Shown here: positions 1-6,614 of the stretch, piece after piece
Layout of the letters: the number at the start of each line of letters is the position of its first letter
How positions within the stretch are numbered: the stretch's first letter is position 1
Assembly (NCBI GenBank): GCA_903898475.1
Contig: CAIUFU010000108.1
Coordinates: 1 to 11,293, forward strand
Direction: 5' to 3'
Length of the DNA stretch: 11,293 nucleotides
From: an uncultured Alphaproteobacteria bacterium
Lineage (GTDB): Bacteria; Pseudomonadota; Alphaproteobacteria; Rickettsiales; UBA1997
Position numbers and translations under genes: made by a program
The notes under the pieces: model-generated
Database searches by the model: none
Told to the model about the DNA's origin: nothing
What the model saw: the letters and a program-made list of their open reading frames with translations, nothing else

Positions 1-1344
1 AGGGTTGTTTGAGGGAGAGACGTCTAGTTTAAGTTTTTTAACAAAATCTAGTGCTGAAAGTGAGTTATTTTCAGCTATAAATCCGAGAGAGATTAACTCT
101 CTTTGAGTTAAGTCAGGTTCTTTGGCTTTTGCTCTTTCTACTAAGCCAATAGTCTCTTTATTTAAAATACGTTTTTCTATCTGGATGCTAACAAAATCAT
201 CTCCTTCAAAGACGGTGGGCAGAGTTTTTCCTTTGCTTAAAAGTGACTCGTAAATTTTATCTATTCCGCTTCCTTCTTTCTCCATTAGCCCTAGAGCACG
301 AAAAGTCGCAGCCAGCTTCTCATTTCTGCAAACGCTTTTATGTAGAAAATTATCTGCATTAACTCCAAGGGGAAACCTGCCGGGATTGGCAATTTCTAAG
401 TACTCTGGATACAACTTGATGGTGACGTCTCCCCTCTGGGTGTAAGGGCGATGAACTAAGGCATTAACTAGTAATTCTCGCAAAACTTCTTCTGGGTAAT
501 TTGGAATAAATTTACGAGATATTCCATTGGAGATCTCAATGCCTTCTTGCCATTCAGGAAATTTTAAAACTTCTTCCACCAGCTCTATGGGATTTAGATA
601 GTAGTCATCCAGAGGTATTTTTTTAACTCTCTCACCCCTTTCGTCATATTTTAAAAATACGACTGTCGGGCAGTAAGAGAGGTTGCCGCGATCTTTGCGC
701 GAGCCGATCCAAAGCACTCCAAGATTTGTTAAACAATCTCCGTCAGTGAAAAAATAATGCTCCAGAATCTCTTCGTCAGATTTTTGTTTGATGTGATTGT
801 TAACCTTTGTTTCAGATGCGGATCGGATTTCTGAAATAAAATTTCTTAGCTTGTCATCGTCAATTCTTTCTCTTGGTATATTGGTTTTTTTTTGAGTCTC
901 CCAAATAAAAGAAGGCTTGTCGGTAAGAAGCTGAGAAAGATCTTCTGGCAAAAGAGCTACCGAGTTGTCGGAAATGCGAAGATAGTACCTGCCGTCATTT
1001 GTTGAAGCTATTGTTTGCTTGCTTGGTAAGATTTTTATCTCGATAGCTTGTCCATCGTTTGGGTAGCTCTTGATGCTTGCAACAACGGCGACATTTTGCG
1101 TAAGATCGGAAATTCTTTTTTTAATTTTGTTCGGTAAATCTTGGTCAAAAATTATTTGAGTGGCTGGTGGCGATTCTTCTCCATCCTCAATCCCAATGAA
1201 TAAAGTTCCGCCATCTTTTGCATTGGCAAATGCTACGCAGGGTTTTGCGATATTTTCTCGATCACTTTCCGAAGGCTTCCAATTGCCATTGGAATCGAAG
1301 CTTAGTTTTTTTAATGATTTATTTTCAAAAATCTGGTTTTCCAT
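1..1344 (-). CDS. AlbA/Schlafen-type putative DNA-binding protein with GHKL-like ATP-binding domain (3' end beyond window)
   Basis: The minus frame is open for 448 codons from an ATG at 1344-1342 to the window edge, with no stop, so the C-terminus is missing. Residues about 1-140 look like an AlbA_2 (Schlafen-like, divergent AAA_4) domain: the hallmark FANAKDGGTLFIGIEDG lies at 39-55 and GRYYLRISDNS near 117-127. Residues about 285-365 resemble the HATPase_c_4 module of this family: RELLVNALVHRPY (289-301), NPGRFP (320-325), RNEKLA (340-345) and GLMEKEGSGI (352-361). A C-terminal part with winged-helix-like character begins before the edge. The family is annotated as putative transcriptional regulators or ATP-binding proteins of unclear role; some members sit in defence or mobile regions. 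The start lies one base after the pstC stop, so translation is probably coupled. I assign the family with confidence, but no specific function. Confidence 0.86.
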   Translation of the reverse strand, partial: MENQIFENKSLKKLSFDSNGNWKPSESDRENIAKPCVAFANAKDGGTLFIGIEDGEESPPATQIIFDQDLPNKIKKRISDLTQNVAVVASIKSYPNDGQAIEIKILPSKQTIASTNDGRYYLRISDNSVALLPEDLSQLLTDKPSFIWETQKKTNIPRERIDDDKLRNFISEIRSASETKVNNHIKQKSDEEILEHYFFTDGDCLTNLGVLWIGSRKDRGNLSYCPTVVFLKYDERGERVKKIPLDDYYLNPIELVEEVLKFPEWQEGIEISNGISRKFIPNYPEEVLRELLVNALVHRPYTQRGDVTIKLYPEYLEIANPGRFPLGVNADNFLHKSVCRNEKLAATFRALGLMEKEGSGIDKIYESLLSKGKTLPTVFEGDDFVSIQIEKRILNKETIGLVERAKAKEPDLTQRELISLGFIAENNSLSALDFVKKLKLDVSPSNNP

Positions 1345-1345
1345 T

Positions 1346-2545
1346 TTACCCGTATTTCTTTTTATAATTTTTAATCACCACGAGTGCCACGATGTTGAAG
1401 ATGAAGGTGAAGACAAAAAGCGTCAGCGCCAAGGCGAAGGCGGCTAGGGTTTTTGGGCTGTTAAATTCTTGGTCGCCGACGAGCAGCGTGACGATTTGAG
1501 CGGTTGCTGTGGTCACTGAATCTAGCGGGTTAAAAGTGAGTTTAGCGACGAGTCCTGCGGCCATTACAACGATCATGGTTTCGCCGATGGCACGTGACAC
1601 GGCTAAAATTACGGCGCCGACAATTGAGGGCATTGCGGATGGTAGAACTACTTTTTTAATCATTTCAGATTTGGTGCTGCCAAGGGCTAAAGCGCCGTCT
1701 TTTAAGGCTTGCGGCACGGTGTTTAAGGCGTCGTCGGTGAGAGATAAAACGAAAGGAATAATCATCACGCCCATGACAAAACCAGCCGCCAGTGCGCTTT
1801 CGGAGGCGATGTTGAGGCCAATTAATGCGAAAGAACTTTTGAAAAATGGCGCGATGGTAATTACCGCGAAATAGCCGTAGACCACGGTTGGCACGCCCGC
1901 CAAAATTTCTAAAATCGGTTTTAAATAATCGCGAGTTTTTGATTTAGCGTAAAGACACAAATAGACCGCGGCCATGATGCCAACCGGCACGGCGACAGCC
2001 ATGGCAATTAGTGTGATTAACAAAGTTCCAAGAAATACGGGCACAATTCCGAAAGCACTTTGACCAACTGATTGCTCACTGGTGGTTGCAGTTTGTGGGT
2101 TCCACGTGGTGCCAAATAAAAAATCCAGCGGATTTACAAATTCAAAAAAGCGCAAAGCCTCAAATAAAATTGAAGCGGTGATGATGATGGTAATTAGAAT
2201 TCCAATGCCGGCGGTGATAGAAAGCAAAAGGGTTCCGGCTTTTTCGACATGTTTTTTAGAATTGAAATTTTTGCTGTGAAAAAAACGAATGAGGAAAAAA
2301 TTGCCAATCAAAAACGCAAAGATTAGCAGATATTTGGTGAAGTCAGGAAATGAAGTGAAAATGATTGTGGTAACAAAAATGATCGACCACAAAATGAAGC
2401 AATAAATGTAATGAATTGGCAATGAAGCGAAGCGGGCCTTTTTGCCGCTTTGAATTTGCGCTTGTAAGCGCAGATTTTTAATATTGCGGCTCAGTGCGAA
2501 CGCTAAAGCCACAACTAAAATCAGGGAGAAAATTAGGAAATTCAT
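1346..2545 (-). CDS. pstC: Phosphate ABC transporter permease PstC
   Basis: PstC is one of two inner-membrane permeases of the high-affinity phosphate importer; it works with PstA, the ATPase PstB and the periplasmic binding protein PstS. The protein has 399 residues. The first ~95 form an extension with membrane segments near 1-18, 43-65 and 71-88, including a SLPIHYIYCFILW stretch (41-53) like that of proteobacterial long-form PstC. The permease domain spans about 165-395. It has the Pst-type LAGVPTVVYGYFA segment (215-227), the EAA-loop region contacting PstB (about 283-309, LALGSTKSEMIKKVVLPSAM) and SRAIGETMIVVMAAG (317-331). It is the first gene of its minus-strand unit, with no Shine-Dalgarno visible before the ATG. 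No pstS lies upstream, and the usual next gene, pstA, is replaced by the AlbA/GHKL gene one base downstream. Identification is firm; whether it belongs to a complete transporter cannot be seen here. Confidence 0.94.
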   Translation of the reverse strand: MNFLIFSLILVVALAFALSRNIKNLRLQAQIQSGKKARFASLPIHYIYCFILWSIIFVTTIIFTSFPDFTKYLLIFAFLIGNFFLIRFFHSKNFNSKKHVEKAGTLLLSITAGIGILITIIITASILFEALRFFEFVNPLDFLFGTTWNPQTATTSEQSVGQSAFGIVPVFLGTLLITLIAMAVAVPVGIMAAVYLCLYAKSKTRDYLKPILEILAGVPTVVYGYFAVITIAPFFKSSFALIGLNIASESALAAGFVMGVMIIPFVLSLTDDALNTVPQALKDGALALGSTKSEMIKKVVLPSAMPSIVGAVILAVSRAIGETMIVVMAAGLVAKLTFNPLDSVTTATAQIVTLLVGDQEFNSPKTLAAFALALTLFVFTFIFNIVALVVIKNYKKKYG

Positions 2546-2605
2546 GAATTGCGAAAATTGAAGATTTTTTAGCAGTTTGTGGGCTTATAGAATTTAAATC
2601 AACTT
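2546..2605. promoter_or_regulatory. Divergent intergenic region between pstC and rsmE
   Basis: This 60-base spacer must hold the start signals for both divergent units. On the plus strand TAGAAT at 2588-2593 is a five-of-six match to a -10 box. A start site about seven bases later would leave only a few leader bases before the rsmE ATG. No -35 box stands at 16-18 bases; the nearest, TTGAAG at 2558, is too far. No Shine-Dalgarno precedes either gene. I saw no convincing Pho-box repeat for pstC. The promoter assignment is an inference from position and one weak hexamer. Confidence 0.3.
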
Positions 2606-3340
2606 ATGAAAAAAATCAGGCTTTTTATCGAAGAAAAAAACTTGGCGCTAAATTCCAAAGTAAAAATTTCGGACGGAGATTTTGAATATTTAACTCGCGT
2701 AATGCGCCACAAAGTTGGTGACGAGATTTTACTGTTTAATGGCGTAGATGGCGAGTTTGTGGCGGTGATTGCGCAAGTGGAAAAAAGATTTCTGATGCTA
2801 GATCTAACCCAAAAAGTTTCTGAATTAACCAAAGTTCCAAACATCACTTTGGCTTTTGCGCCGGTAAAAAATGTGCGGATTGATTTTGTTGCAGCAAAAG
2901 CCACCGAGCTAGGAGTGGCAAGCTTTCAGCCCATTTTAACCCAACACACAATTGTTGATAAAATTAATTCTGAGCGCTTCAAAGCCAATGTGAAAGAGGC
3001 TTGTGAGCAATGTGAGAGAAATGATTTTCCGCAAGTGTTAGAAGTAAAAAAATTGGATAAGTTTTTAAGTGACGTAAAAACTTCTGAGAAAATTTTAATT
3101 CTCTGCGACGAGTCGGGAGAGGCTACAAAAGCGAGTGATGTTTTGCAAAAAATTGGAAAATCAGAAAAAGAAATCGTTATTTTAATTGGGCCGGAAGGTG
3201 GTTTTTCCAAAGAAGAATTTGCCAAAATGCGAGAGTTAAAAAATCTTTTTGCAATTTCACTGGGGCCAAGAATTTTGCGTGCGGATACGGCAATGATTTC
3301 GGCGTTAACTTTGGTTCAAGAATTTTTAGGAGATTTTTAG
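2606..3340 (+). CDS. rsmE: 16S rRNA (uracil-1498-N3)-methyltransferase RsmE
   Basis: RsmE uses S-adenosylmethionine to methylate N3 of U1498 (E. coli numbering) in helix 44 of 16S rRNA, acting on the assembled 30S subunit. The 244-residue length is normal. Residues about 1-70 match the PUA-like RNA-binding domain, with RVMRHKVGD at 31-39. The SPOUT methyltransferase domain follows: KATELGV (98-104), EACEQCER (131-138), then the knot motifs LIGPEGGF (193-200) and LGPRILRADTA (219-229), which bind SAM. These motifs are characteristic of RsmE. The ATG at 2606 begins the expected MKKIRLFIE leader; no Shine-Dalgarno is visible. The gene for a secreted thioredoxin-fold protein follows after three bases, so the two are probably co-transcribed. 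Confidence 0.96.
   Translation: MKKIRLFIEEKNLALNSKVKISDGDFEYLTRVMRHKVGDEILLFNGVDGEFVAVIAQVEKRFLMLDLTQKVSELTKVPNITLAFAPVKNVRIDFVAAKATELGVASFQPILTQHTIVDKINSERFKANVKEACEQCERNDFPQVLEVKKLDKFLSDVKTSEKILILCDESGEATKASDVLQKIGKSEKEIVILIGPEGGFSKEEFAKMRELKNLFAISLGPRILRADTAMISALTLVQEFLGDF
3328..3333 (+). promoter_or_regulatory. Shine-Dalgarno of the TlpA-like gene, inside the rsmE 3' end
   Basis: AGGAGA ends 10 bases before the ATG at 3344 and lies within the last codons of rsmE. It is the clearest ribosome-binding site in the window. It supports the chosen start and translation as the second gene of an rsmE unit. Confidence 0.55.
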
Positions 3341-3343
3341 GCG

Positions 3344-3829
3344 ATGAAATATTTTTACCTGTTTTTGCTGTTTTTTTCGCTAAGTGCCAATGCCACTGAT
3401 TCTAAGATCTATCCCTTGCTGACGGGCAAAACTCTAGATGGCAAAAATTTCGATTTAAAAGAAAAGCGCGGACAAGTTGTGTTGGTAAATTTTTGGGCAA
3501 CTTGGTGTATTGATTGTCGCAAAGAATTGCCGATTTTGGATGAGATTTATAAAGAACTTCAAGCGCAAGGCCTTGAAATTATTGGCCTTAGCACTGATCG
3601 CAAAAAAGATCGTGCCAAAGTTTTGGAAGTTGCAGGTGACAAAAAATATCTGAATTTACTCGCAAGCGATTTGACCAAAAACGACTTCCCCGATGTGGCA
3701 TTTTTGCCAACCAGCTACGTGATTGATCGTGATGGCAAGCTGATTGGCGAGATTATTGTGGATGACCGCGCAATTACTAAAAAAGATTTCGAAGAGGTAC
3801 TAAAACCGCTGCTTAATGCAAAGCGATAA
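3344..3829 (+). CDS. Secreted TlpA/ResA-like thioredoxin-fold protein
   Basis: The 161-residue protein has a Sec signal peptide: a hydrophobic MKYFYLFLLFFSLSANA with probable cleavage after A17, leaving a mature periplasmic domain of about 144 residues. The fold is that of TlpA/ResA/AhpC-TSA thioredoxins: GKTLDGKNFDL (28-38), VVLVNFWATWC (45-55), the active site C55-I-D-C58, the LPTSYVIDRDGK segment with the cis-Pro loop at P122, and a C-terminal helix. Relatives are periplasmic thiol-disulfide reductases that reduce apocytochrome c, copper-chaperone or other cysteines. The CIDC active site is atypical because most TlpA/ResA proteins carry proline before the second cysteine. The gene starts three bases after rsmE and overlaps the opposing gene by 17 bases at its 3' end. 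Family is confident; substrate is unknown. Confidence 0.88.
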   Translation: MKYFYLFLLFFSLSANATDSKIYPLLTGKTLDGKNFDLKEKRGQVVLVNFWATWCIDCRKELPILDEIYKELQAQGLEIIGLSTDRKKDRAKVLEVAGDKKYLNLLASDLTKNDFPDVAFLPTSYVIDRDGKLIGEIIVDDRAITKKDFEEVLKPLLNAKR

Positions 3830-4592
3830 CTGCGGTAAGTGTAATGCTGTCATTCTTGATGTCTTCCAAGCTTTGTTTGGTAATTTCTACCAATCTTTCA
3901 TCAATATCTTTGAGGTTTTGCAGCAGTGTTTGTGGGTTGTAAATATCTTCGCTAGTCTTGGAAAATCCCGCGATCTCAGCCTTCTCAAGATTAATTACGG
4001 CAAAATCCATCTTACCAATATCGGCCAATAATTGCGCAGTTTGTAAATGGCTCGTGATAACGCTGACGCCTGCTTGCGGATATTGGGAATTATATTTGGT
4101 TAAGTAAAATGACTCGATGCTTTTGCGAATTTCTAACAGCTGCTTGGTTTTGTTGTAAGCGGTTTTGGAGTCTTTTTTGCACAGCAGAATCTGGTCTTTG
4201 ATTTTTTTATGCAGATCGCTGCGATCTTTGATGTCTTGGCGCGCCGCGGTGATTTTTTTATTGGTTGCGTCAAGCGCCGCAATGTCGCTCGCTAGATCTT
4301 CTTTATCGTAAAGGCTGAAGCTTTTTACTGGTTGCGATAGCGATTTTAAAGTTTGCTCCGTCTCAGCAAGCTCTTGTCTTTGTTGCACATTCGACCATTT
4401 CTCAACACGCCCCAAATCTCTAATTTCGCGCAAAAGCGACCAAGCAGCGTTTTTATTTTCGACAATATTCTTTCTAAAAAGCAGATATTTGGTAAGAGAT
4501 TTTTGCTGCTCGATTGCTGCATTCTGCGCAATGGCGGGGCTGGTGAGGGCTAGTAAGATCAGCGCGATTTTTAATAAGTTTTTGGGAAACAT
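3813..4592 (-). CDS. Hypothetical secreted, helix-rich protein
   Basis: I do not recognise this 259-residue protein. It begins with a clear signal peptide (MFPKNLLKIALILLALTSPAIA, probable cleavage after A22, AIA followed by QN), so it should be periplasmic or exported. The mature part is charged and almost entirely helix-forming, with glutamine- and lysine-rich stretches that could make coiled coils (about 60-90, 105-160 and 225-250). There is a single cysteine (in ILLCKKDS, near 138) and no catalytic motif. A segment near 178-208 (VITSHLQTAQLLADIGKMDFAVINLEKAE) resembles a TPR-like helical pair, but there are no convincing repeats. No Shine-Dalgarno is visible. Its 3' end overlaps the thioredoxin-fold gene on the other strand by 17 bases. 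Signal peptide, length and lack of in-frame stops make it a real gene; the function is open. Confidence 0.72.
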   Translation of the reverse strand: MFPKNLLKIALILLALTSPAIAQNAAIEQQKSLTKYLLFRKNIVENKNAAWSLLREIRDLGRVEKWSNVQQRQELAETEQTLKSLSQPVKSFSLYDKEDLASDIAALDATNKKITAARQDIKDRSDLHKKIKDQILLCKKDSKTAYNKTKQLLEIRKSIESFYLTKYNSQYPQAGVSVITSHLQTAQLLADIGKMDFAVINLEKAEIAGFSKTSEDIYNPQTLLQNLKDIDERLVEITKQSLEDIKNDSITLTAVIALH

Positions 4593-4639
4593 AATTTACG
4601 CTGTGACGATGATGGGAGAAGGGTTGGGAGTTTGTTTTT

Positions 4640-4755
4640 GCCAGCCCTACTTCGCTCTTCGAGCTACGAAGGGCAGCCTTCGCTCTAACGATCTACTTTG
4701 TCAGTCCAGCTGTTGGCTGGCCTGCCAGCCGTAGCTCACAAGAGCGAAGGCTGGC
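4640..4755. repeat. 116-bp imperfect palindromic element abutting the tRNA-Ser 3' end
   Basis: The ends are perfect 7-base inverted repeats: GCCAGCC at 4640-4646 and GGCTGGC at 4749-4755. Moving inward, TTCGCTCTT (4651-4659) pairs with AAGAGCGAA (4740-4748), GAGCTACG (4661-4668) with CGTAGCTC (4730-4737), and GGCAG (4672-4676) with CTGCC (4722-4726). The two arms therefore form one long interrupted stem, with a four-base insert (CTAC) in the left arm. Alternative pairings are also strong: CAGCCTTCGCTCT (4674-4686) is a 13-base perfect inverted repeat of 4741-4753, and GGCTGGC-CT-GCCAGCC (4715-4730) is a near-perfect local palindrome. It is G+C-richer than its surroundings and encodes nothing evident. 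It resembles dispersed palindromic elements of the rickettsial RPE or REP kind in architecture; copy number cannot be judged from one window. Confidence 0.82.
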
Positions 4756-4841
4756 GGAAGGAGAGGGATTCGAACCCTCGTATAGTTTTACCCATAACAC
4801 GCTTTCCAAGCGTGCGCCTTAAGCCACTCGGCCATCCTTCC
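4752..4841 (-). tRNA. tRNA-Ser (anticodon GGA), CCA encoded
   Basis: Read on the minus strand, this 90-base gene folds as a class II tRNA. The acceptor stem GGAAGGA (4841-4835) pairs with TCCTTCC (4762-4756). The anticodon stem CACGC/GCGTG encloses loop TTGGAAA (4809-4803), giving anticodon GGA (4807-4805), which reads the serine codons UCC and UCU. A long variable arm follows, as expected for tRNA-Ser, then the T arm GAGGG-TTCGAAT-CCCTC. The discriminator is G (4755), the usual serine identity base, and CCA is encoded at 4754-4752. The gene starts 18 bases after the yidC stop on the same strand, so it may be processed from the yidC transcript. Its last four bases lie inside the terminal repeat of the palindromic element. 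Confidence 0.97.
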
Positions 4842-4859
4842 ATTTTTAGATACGACTTT

Positions 4860-6608
4860 CTACTTCGTCTCTTTATTCAACTTGTTCGTAATCACCCATT
4901 GCTGCAAGATCGACAAGGTATTGCTCCAAGTCCAGTAAATAAGCAGTCCGGCGGGAAACGCCGCTAAAACAAAAGTCAAAACGTAAGGCATAAATTTTAA
5001 GACTTTTGCTTGCGTTGGGTCAGATGTTGTTGGGCTTAATTTTTGTTGAATAATCATGGTCGCACCCATCAACAAAGGCCAGATGCCGATAGTGAAAGTG
5101 GTGCTAACTCCGAAAGGCAACAAGCCAAATAGATTAAAAATTGAAGTTGGATCTGGTGCCGACAAATCGTGAATCCAGCCATAAAATGGCGCTTGGCGCA
5201 TGTCGAGCGTGACGAAAAGCACTTTGTAAAGTGAGAAGAAAATCGGAATTTGGATTAGAATCGGTAAGCAGCCTGAAGCCGGATTAACTTTTTCTCTTTT
5301 GTAAAGTTCCATCATCTCGCGATTCATGGCTATTTTATCGTCTTTTAAGCGTTCGCGCAGCGCCATAATTTTTGGCTGCAATTGCTTAACTTTGCCGATA
5401 GCGGCGTAAGATTTATTAGCCATTGGAAACAATGCCAGCTTGACCAAAACCGTCATCGCCAAAATTGCCAAACCGAAATTTCCAAGCAACTTCGACAAAT
5501 AATCGATGATGAAAAAGAAAGGTTTGGTTAAGAAATAAAACCAACCGAAATCAATGGCACGATCAAAAAGTTTGGCGTCATATTCTTTAGCATATTGGTC
5601 GAGAAGGCCAACTGTTTTGGCTCCAGCGAAAAGATGGTGATCGAATTTCAATTCTTCACCAGCCGCAATTTTAAATTCTTGGCCGATAAATTCAGAATTA
5701 AAAAAGCTATTTTGGTTGGAAAAATTGTGACTGAAATTGGCGTTAAATTTCAAACTTTTGTCAGGCAAAATTGAGCTTAGCCAATATTTGTCAGTAATCC
5801 CCAACCATCCGCCTTTTTCAGATGAAAAATCTTTGCGACGATCTTCGATTAAATTTTTGTAAGTAACTTCGTTTAGAATGTCGTCAAACACGCCAATGGC
5901 GCCTTCATGCAAGATGAAGTTTGGTTTTTGCGCACCATTTAAAACGCGGTTAACGCGACCGTAGCTGGCAACGGAAATTTCTTGTTTCGAGCCGTTTTTA
6001 ACTGATTGCGTCACGCCAAACATGTATTGTTGGTCGAGAGAAATTTTGATTAAGAACTCAACATTTTGCGGATTTTTCCAAGAAAGAGTAACTGGCGAAT
6101 CAGGAGTTAATTTTTTGCTGTCACTTTTCCAAAGCGTATCTGGATTTGGTAGCTCTAAAGCTTTGCTAGAGCTGATCCAGCCGAAGTCGGTGAAATATCT
6201 TTCTTTGCTTTCAGAAGGAGCAAAAAGAATTACCTCATTCTTTTTTTCAGCAGTTTCAAAATATTTAGCCAAAGTCAAATCATCAAAGCGCGCGCCTTTA
6301 AGTGAGATTGATCCGTGTAAATTTTCACTGCGAATTTCCACGCGAGTTGCTTGGCTTTGCGCTAAAATTTCACTACGATTTTTTGGTGCTAAAATTGTTT
6401 CAGATGGTTTGGTTTCAACTGAGGTTGGAGGAGTTGAGCCTTGATTTTCAACGGCTTTAACTGCGTCAACTTGTGGCTTTTGCGCTGCTGCAATTTTTCT
6501 TTGAGCTTCCGCACGTTCCATTCTTGGTTTTTCGTAAAGCCAAGTCCAGCCCAGCAAAATCATAGCAGAAAGGATGGTGGCGACTAAGATATTTTTGTTA
6601 TTTTTCAT
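4860..6608 (-). CDS. yidC: Membrane protein insertase YidC
   Basis: YidC inserts proteins into the inner membrane, alone or with SecYEG, and helps them fold. The 582-residue length is normal for the proteobacterial form. An N-terminal membrane anchor spans about 7-25 (ILVATILSAMILLGWTWLY), followed by a linker rich in Ala, Gln, Pro and Thr, then the periplasmic beta-sandwich domain (about 85-345). The conserved core has membrane segments near 352-395, 446-465, 490-522 and 537-573. Its markers are KQLQPKIMALRERLKDD (408-424), GCLPILIQIPIFFSLYKVL (446-464) and FPAGLLIYWTWSNTLSILQQ (551-570). K408 stands where E. coli has the groove arginine R366, a conservative change. The gene begins six bases after the small CxxC gene, with no Shine-Dalgarno. 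In many bacteria yidC follows rpmH and rnpA; here it follows lon and a kinase module. Confidence 0.97.
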   Translation of the reverse strand: MKNNKNILVATILSAMILLGWTWLYEKPRMERAEAQRKIAAAQKPQVDAVKAVENQGSTPPTSVETKPSETILAPKNRSEILAQSQATRVEIRSENLHGSISLKGARFDDLTLAKYFETAEKKNEVILFAPSESKERYFTDFGWISSSKALELPNPDTLWKSDSKKLTPDSPVTLSWKNPQNVEFLIKISLDQQYMFGVTQSVKNGSKQEISVASYGRVNRVLNGAQKPNFILHEGAIGVFDDILNEVTYKNLIEDRRKDFSSEKGGWLGITDKYWLSSILPDKSLKFNANFSHNFSNQNSFFNSEFIGQEFKIAAGEELKFDHHLFAGAKTVGLLDQYAKEYDAKLFDRAIDFGWFYFLTKPFFFIIDYLSKLLGNFGLAILAMTVLVKLALFPMANKSYAAIGKVKQLQPKIMALRERLKDDKIAMNREMMELYKREKVNPASGCLPILIQIPIFFSLYKVLFVTLDMRQAPFYGWIHDLSAPDPTSIFNLFGLLPFGVSTTFTIGIWPLLMGATMIIQQKLSPTTSDPTQAKVLKFMPYVLTFVLAAFPAGLLIYWTWSNTLSILQQWVITNKLNKETK

Positions 6609-6614
6609 GAGGAG

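Noticed and set aside
1160..1447. Plus-strand open frame across the start of the AlbA gene and end of pstC
   Set aside because: It lies opposite two well-supported genes and its protein has no recognisable features.
1509..1874. Plus-strand open frame of 121 codons within pstC
   Set aside because: Antisense shadow of the permease; composition mirrors the membrane helices on the other strand.
4640..4755. CRISPR array
   Set aside because: The repeated blocks are inverted and of unequal length, with no regular repeat-spacer spacing.
4593..4756. Rho-independent terminator for the yidC-tRNA unit
   Set aside because: The palindrome gives strong stems, but the minus-strand sequence after it is A-rich (AAAAACAAA), not T-rich.
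4698..4967. Plus-strand open frame through the palindrome, tRNA-Ser and yidC end
   Set aside because: It contains the complement of the tRNA gene and the yidC C-terminus; the apparent protein is an artefact common opposite tRNA genes.
6022..6444. Plus-strand open frame of 140 codons within yidC
   Set aside because: Antisense to the YidC periplasmic domain and N-terminal linker; no motif or start signal.
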